In this document: one piece after another, positions 16,229 through 24,395 of the stretch
Numbering within the stretch: position 1 is the first letter of the stretch
Layout of the letters: the number at the start of each line of letters is the position of its first letter
Assembly (NCBI RefSeq): GCF_007992715.1
Contig: NZ_BKAU01000002.1
Location: 744,001 to 808,000 of the forward strand
Direction: 5' to 3'
DNA: 64,000 nucleotides
Origin: Chitinophaga cymbidii
GTDB taxonomy: Bacteria; Bacteroidota; Bacteroidia; Chitinophagales; Chitinophagaceae
Notes under the pieces: model-generated
The model's input: the letters and a program-made list of their open reading frames with translations, nothing else
Databases searched by the model: none
What the model was told of the DNA's origin: nothing
Position numbers and translations under genes: made by a program

Positions 16229-17284
16229 TTAAATATTATTGATCCGCTTCCTGAAATGCGTCAGCACGTTGAAAGTACGCTTGTTGAGGAAGTAATACCG
16301 CCAGATCATGATACCGCGGAAAACGCCTTTGAGGTCATATAGTTTTTTCCGGGGGAAGATGTCGTGCGCCTTTTTTTCTTCGGTGCGGCGCCAGCGGTAA
16401 TAATCGCGGTATGCGCGGAAGATCGCGGCCATATCACGTGGTTTTCCGGCCACGAGGCTTTTAAGGGCCGCCAGGAAGTCCAGGAAATGCCGTTGGGAGA
16501 GGATGATCCACTGCTCATCGAAATGCAGGTTTTTGCAAAGCATGATGAGATTATTGCGGAAATTGAGGTACAGCTTGCGGGGATTGCCCTGCGGCAGGCT
16601 GCCGCCGCCCACGTGATATACGGTGGACCGGGGGCAGAAGGTAATGCGGTACCCCGCCCGCTGCAGGCGCCAGCAAAGGTCTACCTCCTCCATATGCGCA
16701 AAGAAATAAGGATCGAAGCCGCCCACTTCAAAAAAGCAGTCGGAACGGATGAACAGCGCGGCTCCGCTGGCCCAGAAGATGTCCTGCGGCGTGTCATACT
16801 GCCCCTTGTCCTTTTCCGTTGTGTATAATATCCGCCCACGGCAGAACGTATATCCCAGGATGTCCATCCATCCACCGGCCGCACCGGCATATTCAAAGCT
16901 GTCCCGCTCATGATAAGCCCGCAGCTTTGGCTGGCAGGCCGCAATGGTAGGGTCTTCCATCATGGCGTTGATCACCGGGTTGATCCAGTCCGGTTCCACT
17001 TCCACATCCTGGTTCAGCAGCACGAATATGTCCGCCTTCACCTGTTGCAGCGCTTCGTTGTAACCACCCGCAAAACCGCTGTTGCTGGCGTTGCGGATGA
17101 TCTTTACTGCCGGGAAATGACCTTCCACAAAGGCCACGCTGTCGTCTGTAGACGCATTGTCCGCCACATAGATCTCCAGGTTGCCATCATACGCGGACGC
17201 GCAAACGGAGGGAAGAAAGCTTTCCAGGAAAGCCCGTCCGTTCCAGTTGAGTATTACGACCGCTACTGAAGGCAATTTCGACAA
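16229..17284 (-). CDS. Family 2 glycosyltransferase
   Basis: The 351-residue GT-A fold enzyme transfers a sugar from a nucleotide donor. The start V-A-V-V-I-L-N-W-N-G and Y-V-A-D-N-A-S-T-D-D-S are typical of rhamnosyltransferase-like GT2 proteins. The metal-binding region is L-L-N-Q-D-V-E-V near residues 88-96, the loop W-A-S-G-A-A-L-F-I-R lies near 168-178, and the catalytic-side E-E-V-D-L-C-W-R near 195-203. The last 100 residues are basic and amphipathic, which suggests membrane association. The acceptor is unknown and no surface-glycan cluster surrounds it. Confidence 0.88.
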   Translation of the reverse strand: MSKLPSVAVVILNWNGRAFLESFLPSVCASAYDGNLEIYVADNASTDDSVAFVEGHFPAVKIIRNASNSGFAGGYNEALQQVKADIFVLLNQDVEVEPDWINPVINAMMEDPTIAACQPKLRAYHERDSFEYAGAAGGWMDILGYTFCRGRILYTTEKDKGQYDTPQDIFWASGAALFIRSDCFFEVGGFDPYFFAHMEEVDLCWRLQRAGYRITFCPRSTVYHVGGGSLPQGNPRKLYLNFRNNLIMLCKNLHFDEQWIILSQRHFLDFLAALKSLVAGKPRDMAAIFRAYRDYYRWRRTEEKKAHDIFPRKKLYDLKGVFRGIMIWRYYFLNKRTFNVLTHFRKRINNI

Positions 17285-17325
17285 AAGAGTTCCGTTTTAG
17301 TCCGTGACGAATAAATTTTTTTAGC

Positions 17326-17341
17326 GTTGCAAATATGCAAC
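17326..17341. repeat. Inverted repeat between the divergent glycosyltransferase and histidine kinase genes
   Basis: GTTGCA (17326-17331) and TGCAAC (17336-17341) are perfect reverse complements around AATA. It lies 42 bases before the glycosyltransferase start and about 70 before the kinase start, the right place for an operator. No binding protein is indicated. Confidence 0.3.
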
Positions 17342-17412
17342 AAAGCCTCCGAATATTACTAATTTAGTTGATAGTTAACAGTCAGGTTGATTGTGGCTTT
17401 ATTATCAGGCAG

Positions 17413-18555
17413 ATGTTTAAACAATTTATAGGCTGGAAATTTACATTGGTAGCCGTGGCGGTGGTCATTATCGTGACCACCATCTGGTTTGTGAATAATT
17501 TGTCTGAAAAGATCCAGCAGGAAGAAACCAAAAAGGTAGCCACCTGGGTGGAAGCCAACCAGGAGCTGCTGAAAGCCTCGCCGGACGCCAATCTCAACCT
17601 GGCGGTAGAGATCATCCGCACCAACACGACTATTCCCATCATCCTGACGGACGATCATGGCAATATCATCGATCACCGTAACCTGGATTCCGCGGCAGTG
17701 ACCGCCAATGGCAGCTACCTGCAAAACGAGCTGAACGATTTCCGGAAGCAGCATCCCCCCTTTATCATGGCCATCGACGCAAAGACCAATAACTATATCT
17801 ACTACGGAGATTCGCTGATCCTGAAGCAGGTGCGGTATTATCCCTATATACAGTTGCTGGTGGTGGCGCTGTTCATTGGTATTGTGCTGTTTGCCCTGTC
17901 GTCTACCAACAGGGCCACGCAGAACCTGGTGTGGGTAGGCATGGCGAAGGAAACCGCCCACCAGCTGGGTACGCCGCTGTCGTCTATGGAAGCCTGGCTG
18001 GAAATATTGAAGGAAAAGGAGGAGATCGTGCCGATGGTAACGGAGATGGCGAAGGATGTGGACCGCCTGAAGCTGATCACCGACCGTTTTTCGAAGATCG
18101 GCAGCGTGCCGAACCTGGAAGAGCGGAACATCGTGGAGCAGGTAGCCAATATGGTCGCCTACATCCGGAAGCGCGCCCCGCAGAAAGTGCAGTTCAGGCT
18201 GCAATCCGAAGAGCGGGAGGTAGTAGCGATGATCTCGCCCCCGCTGTTCGACTGGGTAGTGGAAAACCTGCTGAAAAACGCGCTGGACGCGATGGAAGGC
18301 AAGGGAGAGATCATTGTGCTGATCGAAAACCATCTCGCGCACATTACCATTGATGTAACCGATACCGGAAAAGGCATCCCCAAAGCTTACCACGACAAAA
18401 TTTTCCACCCCGGCTTCAGCACCAAAAAAAGAGGGTGGGGGCTGGGGCTTTCCCTTGCCAAAAGGATCATCCAGGACTATCATAAGGGCCGTTTGTCCGT
18501 GAAATGGTCGGAGGTGAACAAGGGTACAACGTTCCGGATATGGCTGCGGAAATAA
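17413..18555 (+). CDS. Membrane sensor histidine kinase
   Basis: The 380-residue protein has two transmembrane segments (about residues 10-30 and 150-168) around a sensor region of about 120 residues. The dimerisation box E-T-A-H-Q-L-G-T-P-L-S-S at about 179-190 holds the phospho-accepting His. The ATPase domain has E-N-L-L-K-N-A-L-D-A-M (about 283-293), D-T-G-K-G-I-P (about 316-322) and G-W-G-L-G-L-S-L-A (about 341-349). The start at 17413 follows an AGG-containing ribosome site; the frame extends 15 codons further back without one. No response regulator gene is adjacent, so this is an orphan kinase. The signal is unknown. Confidence 0.9.
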   Translation: MFKQFIGWKFTLVAVAVVIIVTTIWFVNNLSEKIQQEETKKVATWVEANQELLKASPDANLNLAVEIIRTNTTIPIILTDDHGNIIDHRNLDSAAVTANGSYLQNELNDFRKQHPPFIMAIDAKTNNYIYYGDSLILKQVRYYPYIQLLVVALFIGIVLFALSSTNRATQNLVWVGMAKETAHQLGTPLSSMEAWLEILKEKEEIVPMVTEMAKDVDRLKLITDRFSKIGSVPNLEERNIVEQVANMVAYIRKRAPQKVQFRLQSEEREVVAMISPPLFDWVVENLLKNALDAMEGKGEIIVLIENHLAHITIDVTDTGKGIPKAYHDKIFHPGFSTKKRGWGLGLSLAKRIIQDYHKGRLSVKWSEVNKGTTFRIWLRK

Positions 18556-18560
18556 AAATA

Positions 18561-18591
18561 TTTGCTTATTCTCAAAAAGGATTTATTTTTG
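18561..18591 (+). promoter_or_regulatory. Promoter of tRNA-Leu
   Basis: TTTG (18561-18564), 19 bases, then TATTTTTG (18584-18591): the same boxes and spacing as the tRNA-Gly promoter. The tRNA starts 16 bases later. Confidence 0.75.
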
Positions 18592-18606
18592 CACACCCTA
18601 ATAACC

Positions 18607-18693
18607 GCGGAGGTGGCGAAATTGGTAGACGCGCTACTTTGAGGTGGTAGTGCCTGAAAGGGCTTGGGAGTTCGAATCTCCTCCTCCGCACCA
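18607..18693 (+). tRNA. tRNA-Leu (anticodon GAG), CCA encoded
   Basis: An 87-base class II tRNA. The acceptor arms GCGGAGG (18607-18613) and CCTCCGC (18683-18689) pair fully, with discriminator A and an encoded CCA end (18691-18693). The anticodon stem is CTACT/GGTAG around the loop TTGAGGT with GAG. A long variable arm (TGCCTGAAAGGGC region) marks the leucine type, and the T loop is TTCGAAT. Confidence 0.94.
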
Positions 18694-18695
18694 CA

Positions 18696-18735
18696 CGAGA
18701 CAAATGAGGAAGATCCTCGTTTGTCTCGTTTTCTT
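18696..18735 (+). terminator. Terminator after tRNA-Leu
   Basis: CGAGACAAATGAGG (from 18696) pairs with CCTCGTTTGTCTCG (to 18728, one G-T pair) around a short loop, followed by TTTTCTTTTT. It starts 3 bases after the tRNA. Confidence 0.75.
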
Positions 18736-19055
18736 TTTGGCGAAAACCCTTATCCGGCATGAATATCAGCCGAACGTCCTCATTCACTCTTTTAGTTCGA
18801 AAACTTCGTCCGTCAAAAGTCAACTTTTCCGGATAAATCGAACTAAGGACTTATTTTTCTTTCGCCCGTCAGTGTCCTCAATTCCATCAATTTCATCTTT
18901 ATCAGCGAAAGTCCTGAAGCCATTGATGTCAACACTCAGGCTGCGTACATCTATATGCCCCGGTTTGTTTTGTATGATCTCATAGCGGTACTTTTTCTTC
19001 GGACTATTCCGAATGCTGAAAAGTTTTATATATTTTAGTACCTCCACGCAACGTT
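18736..19055. other. Gap without a convincing gene
   Basis: About 320 bases, A+T-rich, between the tRNA-Leu terminator and the sigma factor. A minus-strand frame at 18820-19047 (75 residues, Lys- and Asp-rich) is open but has no ribosome site, family resemblance or terminator. A TATTTTAG element at 19031-19038 may be the -7 box of the sigma factor gene. Confidence 0.4.
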
Positions 19056-19652
19056 ATGAAAATGGACCGCACTCATCACCCGGAATCATTGTCCGTACGC
19101 CTCTCCGAAGGCGATGAATCTGCGTTCCGCGAGTTCTTTCACCTGTACAGTCATCACATTTACAACGTTGCTTTTATCATGACCAAATCTGCCGGGCTGG
19201 CAGAAGACATGGTGCAGGAAGTGTTCCTCAAGATCTGGCTCAGCCGCGCCAGCCTTACCGGCGTGGAAAACCTGAAAGCCTACCTCTATACCAGCGCGCG
19301 GCATCACATCCTGAACGAACTGCGCAAAAAATCCCACAACCTGCAGTTTACCGATGCTTTACTGGAATATTTCAGCGAGTCTGCGGACAATCCTGAGCAG
19401 GCCTTGCTGAGAAAGGAATCCCGCGGTTTTCTCCACCAGGCCATTGCCCACCTGCCTGACCGGCAGCGCCTCGTCTACCAGCTGAGCAAGGAAAAAGGAC
19501 TGAAGCAGGAAGAGATAGCCGCCCGGCTCAACATCAGCCAGCATACCGTACGTAACCACCTGGCCCAGGCGTTGGTGAACATCCGTCACTTTCTGGAACG
19601 CGCCACCACGGGCACTTTACTGCTTATCTGCCTGTTACAGGCGGGCCTCTGA
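19056..19652 (+). CDS. ECF-type RNA polymerase sigma-70 factor (Sus locus 1)
   Basis: The 198-residue sigma factor has region 2 near residues 15-85 (A-E-D-M-V-Q-E-V-F-L-K-I-W) and a region 4 helix-turn-helix near 135-180 (Q-E-E-I-A-A-R-L-N-I-S-Q-H-T-V-R-N-H-L). It belongs to the Bacteroidota ECF group that is paired with FecR anti-sigma factors and STN-bearing SusC receptors. The next genes are exactly those, so ligand binding at the outer membrane receptor should free it to transcribe this locus. A hydrophobic C-terminal tail (T-L-L-L-I-C-L-L-Q-A) is notable. ATGs at 19056 and 19062 are both possible. Confidence 0.93.
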   Translation: MKMDRTHHPESLSVRLSEGDESAFREFFHLYSHHIYNVAFIMTKSAGLAEDMVQEVFLKIWLSRASLTGVENLKAYLYTSARHHILNELRKKSHNLQFTDALLEYFSESADNPEQALLRKESRGFLHQAIAHLPDRQRLVYQLSKEKGLKQEEIAARLNISQHTVRNHLAQALVNIRHFLERATTGTLLLICLLQAGL

Positions 19653-19711
19653 GAATTTTTTTACGGGAGACTAGTAATATTCCTACCGGGATGTGTCTTT
19701 ATACATAACAC

Positions 19712-20836
19712 ATGCCTACAAGATTCGACATATTGCTGCAGGGCTACATTAACGGTACGCTTACGCCGCCGGAGGTGGAAGAGTTCCTGCAACTGGTGAA
19801 AGACGGGGACCTGCGCCTCCCCGATGCAGTGCAGCATCTGCTGGAAACGGCCGATCATCCACCATTGCCCCCTGAAAAAGAAGCGGAGCTGGCCGGCGCT
19901 ATTCTCGGGAGAGCACGCCGCGCGGAACGCAACCGCCGCCCTGTTTACTGGCTGGCAGCTGCCATTACGCTGGCCATAGCGGGCGCCGGGTTGCTGTACA
20001 TGCTGCGGCAGGAGCGGCCCGCGGTTCCGGTGCAGACCGCCGGTGTAAACAGCAAGGTACAGCCCGGTTACAACCAGGCCACGCTAGTATTGGCAGACGG
20101 CACCACCGTACCGCTAGACAGTGCGGGCAACCAGCAGATACGCCGGAACATCCGTCAAAGCAATGGCCAGCTGCATTATACCGCGGGCAACCGGGCTTCC
20201 CAGATCAATACCCTGGTAACGCCCAAAGGCGGCCGTTTTGGCATCACCCTGCCAGACGGCAGCAAGGTATGGCTCAATTCCGCCTCCTCTCTCCGCTACC
20301 CCACCGCCTTCACCGGGCAGCAAAGAGTGGTGGAGCTGAAAGGCCAGGGCTACTTTGAAATAGCGCAGGCATCTTCCCAACCCTTTGTGGTAAAGGTGAA
20401 TGATATGGAGGTACAAGTGCTGGGCACCCGTTTTGACGTGATGGCTTATGAAGATGAAAAGGCCGTTAACACCACGCTGCTGAGCGGGGCTGTAAGGGTA
20501 AAGAATGCAGCGGTTGCACAAACGCTGCGGCCGGGGCAACAGGCGGTGCTGGAAGGCGGCGGCACGCACATTGCCGTGCAGCAGGCAGATACGGCCAAAG
20601 CCATTGCCTGGAAGAATGGCCTTTTCCTGTTTGACAACATGGACCTTGAAATGATATTAAGAGAGGTATCGCGCTGGTACAACGTAGAAGTAGTGTACCA
20701 TGTAAAACCCAACGCGGAGCTGTATGGCGGGGCCATCAGTCGTACTATGAACCTGGAAGCCGTACTGCATATGCTGGAGGGCAGCGGGTTTAACCACCTG
20801 CAACTGGAAGGGAGAAAAATAACGGTACTGCCATAA
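19712..20836 (+). CDS. FecR-type anti-sigma factor (Sus locus 1)
   Basis: The 374-residue inner membrane protein has a cytoplasmic sigma-binding domain (residues 1-75), one transmembrane span at about 80-100, and a periplasmic FecR domain (about 165-265; T-P-K-G-G-R-F-G-I-T-L-P-D-G, then V-W-L-N-S-A-S-S-L-R-Y-P). A C-terminal secretin/STN-like domain (about 305-374) probably contacts the STN domain of the SusC protein encoded next. It should hold the upstream sigma factor inactive until the receptor signals. The start follows the sigma gene by 59 bases. Confidence 0.93.
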   Translation: MPTRFDILLQGYINGTLTPPEVEEFLQLVKDGDLRLPDAVQHLLETADHPPLPPEKEAELAGAILGRARRAERNRRPVYWLAAAITLAIAGAGLLYMLRQERPAVPVQTAGVNSKVQPGYNQATLVLADGTTVPLDSAGNQQIRRNIRQSNGQLHYTAGNRASQINTLVTPKGGRFGITLPDGSKVWLNSASSLRYPTAFTGQQRVVELKGQGYFEIAQASSQPFVVKVNDMEVQVLGTRFDVMAYEDEKAVNTTLLSGAVRVKNAAVAQTLRPGQQAVLEGGGTHIAVQQADTAKAIAWKNGLFLFDNMDLEMILREVSRWYNVEVVYHVKPNAELYGGAISRTMNLEAVLHMLEGSGFNHLQLEGRKITVLP

Positions 20837-20913
20837 TCATACAACAACACAAAAACGCCACGTAATTATTTCAACCAGATAAAAACAGCAAATAAAGCTT
20901 TTACGGGAATACA

Positions 20914-20948
20914 CAAAAAAACCGGAAGTGGTTGCTACACTCCCGGTT
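20914..20948 (-). terminator. Minus-strand terminator between fecR and susC
   Basis: AACCGG-A-AGTG (20920-20930) pairs with CACT-C-CCGGTT (20938-20948) around seven bases with one mismatch. Only on the minus strand is the hairpin followed by a T-run (A-run 20915-20921). No minus-strand gene is present, which points to a small RNA. Confidence 0.55.
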
Positions 20949-20998
20949 GCATCTGGTATTCCCGATAATCTGAGAAGGACTATTGTTAGACTACCAAA
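20914..20998 (-). ncRNA. Candidate antisense small RNA upstream of susC (locus 1)
   Basis: A minus-strand terminator (20914-20948) has no coding gene before it. About 19 bases downstream of TTTT (21031-21034, minus strand) is TACTTTAG (21004-21011), close to the TTTG / TANNTTTG promoter. Together they predict an RNA of about 85 bases running away from susC across its leader. Small RNAs next to sus-type genes are known in Bacteroides thetaiotaomicron. This one is inferred from signals only. Confidence 0.3.
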
Positions 20999-21010
20999 CA
21001 CTGCTAAAGT

Positions 21011-24000
21011 ATGTATTTTAATGCGAATGAAAAAGCCCTGCGCCGGCACAGGCTTTTAACTACGTTGTGTAAAATGATCAAGATCACTGCATTTATCCTC
21101 TTTGTAACATGCATGCACGTGAGTGCAACCGGTCTTTCACAGCAGGTAACGCTGTCGGTCAAAAACGTACCGCTGCAAAAACTGTTCAAGAAAATCACCG
21201 CGCACACCGGCGTGTCTGTGATCTATGGCGAAAGAGTGCTGCGCAATACAGCGCCGGTTACGCTGTCTGTTAAGAACGCCTCACTGAAGCAGGTGCTGGA
21301 TCTTTGTATAAAAGACCAGCCGCTCAGCTACACTCTTGAAGGCAACAGCATCATCATTAAACGCCGGCCTGCCGGCAACCCGCCCGAAGCGCCGCCGGGG
21401 CCCGCGGCAGACTCGCTGATCACGGCCACCGGCAGGGTTACAGATTCCAAAGGCGGGCCGGTGCCGGGCGCTACCGTGCTGGTGAAAGGCACTATGCATG
21501 GCACCAACACAGACGGCAACGGCCACTTTTCCCTGAAAGGCGTGCGGCCTGGCGCAGTGCTGCAGGTCAGCTCACTGGGTTTTGAGCCGCAGGAGCTGAC
21601 GGCCCGCAGCGGCGCGGTGAGCATTATGCTCAAAGAATCTGCCAGCAGCCTTAATGAAACGGTGGTGGTAGGGTACGGCACGGTGAAGAAAAGCGACCTC
21701 ACCGGCGCAGTGGCCAAAGTGGGAGAAGAGGCCATCAAATCAACCCCCATTCCCTCATTAGACAGGGCCATGCAGGGCCGCGCCGCGGGCGTACAGGTTA
21801 CCACCAACTCCGCGCGGCCGGGCGGTGCGGCCACTATCCGCATACGCGGTTCCGGCTCCGTGAATGCCGGCAACGACCCCTTATACGTGATAGACGGCTT
21901 CCCCGTATCCGGTGGGCTTAATTCCATTAACGCAGACGACGTAGCATCTATCGAAATACTGAAAGATGCTTCCGCTACTGCCATCTATGGCTCCAGGGGC
22001 TCTAACGGCGTAGTGATGGTCACCACCAAACAAGGCAGGCCGGGCAAGGCCGTGGTGAGCTACAACGGCTACTATGGCTCGCAATCCGCACGCAGAACTA
22101 TTCCGCTGCTGAACGCGCAGCAGTTCGCATTGTTCGTGAACGAAGCGCTGATCAACAACGGCGCGGCGCCTTATTTTAACGGCAGCACTCCGGAAAGGGC
22201 GCTGCCGGAAACTTTCGGAGAAGGCACAGACTGGCAGGATGTTATATTGCGCAATGCGCCCATCCAGAACCACCAGCTGGGCGTGAGCGGCGGCACTGAA
22301 AAATCCCGCTACTCCATTTCAGCAGGGTATTATGACCAGCAGGGCATCATCAAAAACTCCGGCTTCAAACGGTATACCCTGCGCGCCAACCTCACTAACG
22401 ACATCAGTTCCCGCGTAAAGACGGGCCTTTCCATGCAGGGCGCCTACACGCAGAGCAACAGCGCCAAAACGGATGTAGACGGTACAGAAGGCGGCGGCGT
22501 TACCAGCTCAGCCCTGAGCTATTCCCCTACCTTCCCTGTGTTCAATGAAGACGGCAGCTATTATAAAAACCAGGGCTCGCTGAACGGGTACGGCGTAGAT
22601 AATCCGCTGGCTGTTGCCAACGAGATCATCAACAAAAATTCCGTGCTGCGCCTGCTGGCCAACACTTACCTGGACTACGAGATCATTGACGGGCTGCATT
22701 TCCGCGCCAGCCTTGGCGCAGACCTGCAAGCCTCCAAAACCAACAACTACACCACGCGCAAAGCCCTGGCCGGCGCTTCCCTTGGCGGTTCCGCCGCTGT
22801 GGCTAACTCGCAAAGCATCAACTGGCTCAATGAGAACACGCTGCATTACACCCGCCAACTGGGCCACCGTCATTCTCTCAACGCACTGCTGGGCTATACC
22901 ATCCAGGGCCTGAGCACAGAAAACGCTACGGCAAGGGCCAATACTTTTTCTGACGACTTTGCCCGGTACAACAACCTGGAGGCGGGCTCTACGCTGGTAT
23001 CCCCCAGTTCGGACGCCAGCAACTGGAAACTGATCTCTTACATTGCGCGCGTCAATTACGGGTTTGACGACCGTTTCCTGCTCACCCTTACCGCCCGGCG
23101 TGATGGTTCCAGCCGCTTCGGCCCGCGGCGCAAATTCGGCATCTTCCCCTCCGGCGCGCTGGCCTGGAAGCTGATGAACGAGCGCTTCATGCAGCAGCAG
23201 TCCATTTTCTCCGATGCCAAAGTGCGCGTGAGCTATGGTCTTTCCGGCAACCAGGAAATAGGGGATTATCAATACCTGGCCAATATTGCCATTTCCCAAT
23301 ACGTACTGGGCGGTACCCTGCAGTCTTCCGCCCATACCTCCGGCATTGCCAACCCTGACCTGCGCTGGGAGAAGAACGCGCAGTTCGATGCCGGTATAGA
23401 CCTGGCTTTCTTCAACAACCGCCTTCAGCTCACGGCCGACTATTACAATAAAAAAACCGCTGACCTGCTGTTTTCCGTGAGCGTGCCCACCTCTTCCGGC
23501 TTCACCACCACGCTCAAGAACATTGGCAGTGTGCGTAACCGGGGCGTGGAACTGGCGCTGGCCAGCGTGAACATAGACCGGCGTGATTTCCGGTGGACCA
23601 CCGATTTCAACATCACCTTCAACCGTAACAAGGTACTGCGGCTGGATGGCCGGGAAAGTTTCACCGCCGGCGCGGATGCCCGCCTTTTCAACACCACCAT
23701 CAATCCCATCCTGCTGCAGGTAGGCAGCTCCCTTGGCAATTTTTACGGGCTGGTGATGGATGGCATCTTCCAGAGCAAGGAAGAAATAGACGCCTCCGCC
23801 CAGAAAACCGCCAAACCCGGAGACATCCGTTACAAAGACCGCAATAACGACGGTGTGATCAATGATAACGACAGGGACATCATCGGTAATTCCAACCCTG
23901 ATCTTTTCGGCGGCCTTAATAATACTTTCACTTACAAAGGTATAGAGCTGAACGTGTTCATACAGGGCAACTATGGGAACGAGATACTGAACTACGGCAA

Positions 24001-24391
24001 CTTTGACCTGCTGAACCTCACCGCTGGCAACAACCAGAGCGCCCGCGTACTGGACCGCTGGACGCCGCAGCACCCCAGCAATAGCATGCCCCGCGCCAAC
24101 GCGGCAGGCGGCTCCCGTGTGCTCAGCAGCTTCCAGGTGGAAGACGGCTCTTACCTCCGCTTCAAGAATATTTCATTGGGCTACAACCTGCCGCAGCGCT
24201 GGCTCAGCCGTCTGCATGTCAACTCCCTGAAGGTGTACATTGCCGCGCAGAACCTGTTCACCATTACCCGGTACAATGGCTACGACCCGGAGGTAAACCG
24301 CTACGGCAGCTCCTCTCTCAGCCAGGGGCTTGACTATGGTACCTATCCGGCAGCCAAAACCGTGCTGGCAGGCATTAACCTGAAATTTTAA
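21011..24391 (+). CDS. SusC/RagA-type TonB-linked outer membrane receptor with STN domain
   Basis: The 1126-residue protein has a signal peptide (hydrophobic core about residues 22-42), an STN signalling domain (about 44-120), a carboxypeptidase-regulatory beta domain (about 138-215; G-R-V-T-D-S-K-G-G-P-V-P-G-A), and a TonB plug (about 220-340; V-V-V-G-Y-G-T-V-K-K-S-D-L-T-G-A). The outer membrane barrel runs to the end and closes with aromatic-rich strands. It forms the transport channel with the SusD lipoprotein encoded 4 bases later. The STN domain links it to the FecR/sigma pair upstream. The substrate cannot be named from sequence. Confidence 0.96.
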   Translation: MYFNANEKALRRHRLLTTLCKMIKITAFILFVTCMHVSATGLSQQVTLSVKNVPLQKLFKKITAHTGVSVIYGERVLRNTAPVTLSVKNASLKQVLDLCIKDQPLSYTLEGNSIIIKRRPAGNPPEAPPGPAADSLITATGRVTDSKGGPVPGATVLVKGTMHGTNTDGNGHFSLKGVRPGAVLQVSSLGFEPQELTARSGAVSIMLKESASSLNETVVVGYGTVKKSDLTGAVAKVGEEAIKSTPIPSLDRAMQGRAAGVQVTTNSARPGGAATIRIRGSGSVNAGNDPLYVIDGFPVSGGLNSINADDVASIEILKDASATAIYGSRGSNGVVMVTTKQGRPGKAVVSYNGYYGSQSARRTIPLLNAQQFALFVNEALINNGAAPYFNGSTPERALPETFGEGTDWQDVILRNAPIQNHQLGVSGGTEKSRYSISAGYYDQQGIIKNSGFKRYTLRANLTNDISSRVKTGLSMQGAYTQSNSAKTDVDGTEGGGVTSSALSYSPTFPVFNEDGSYYKNQGSLNGYGVDNPLAVANEIINKNSVLRLLANTYLDYEIIDGLHFRASLGADLQASKTNNYTTRKALAGASLGGSAAVANSQSINWLNENTLHYTRQLGHRHSLNALLGYTIQGLSTENATARANTFSDDFARYNNLEAGSTLVSPSSDASNWKLISYIARVNYGFDDRFLLTLTARRDGSSRFGPRRKFGIFPSGALAWKLMNERFMQQQSIFSDAKVRVSYGLSGNQEIGDYQYLANIAISQYVLGGTLQSSAHTSGIANPDLRWEKNAQFDAGIDLAFFNNRLQLTADYYNKKTADLLFSVSVPTSSGFTTTLKNIGSVRNRGVELALASVNIDRRDFRWTTDFNITFNRNKVLRLDGRESFTAGADARLFNTTINPILLQVGSSLGNFYGLVMDGIFQSKEEIDASAQKTAKPGDIRYKDRNNDGVINDNDRDIIGNSNPDLFGGLNNTFTYKGIELNVFIQGNYGNEILNYGNFDLLNLTAGNNQSARVLDRWTPQHPSNSMPRANAAGGSRVLSSFQVEDGSYLRFKNISLGYNLPQRWLSRLHVNSLKVYIAAQNLFTITRYNGYDPEVNRYGSSSLSQGLDYGTYPAAKTVLAGINLKF

Positions 24392-24395
24392 TCTT

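Noticed and set aside
18820..19047. Minus-strand 75-residue frame between tRNA-Leu and the sigma factor
   Set aside because: It has no ribosome site, no family resemblance and no terminator, and lies in A+T-rich leader sequence of the sigma factor gene.
22508..24073. 521-residue minus-strand frame across susC of locus 1
   Set aside because: It is antisense to a certain SusC barrel and has no independent protein features; long antisense frames are expected in G+C-rich coding DNA.
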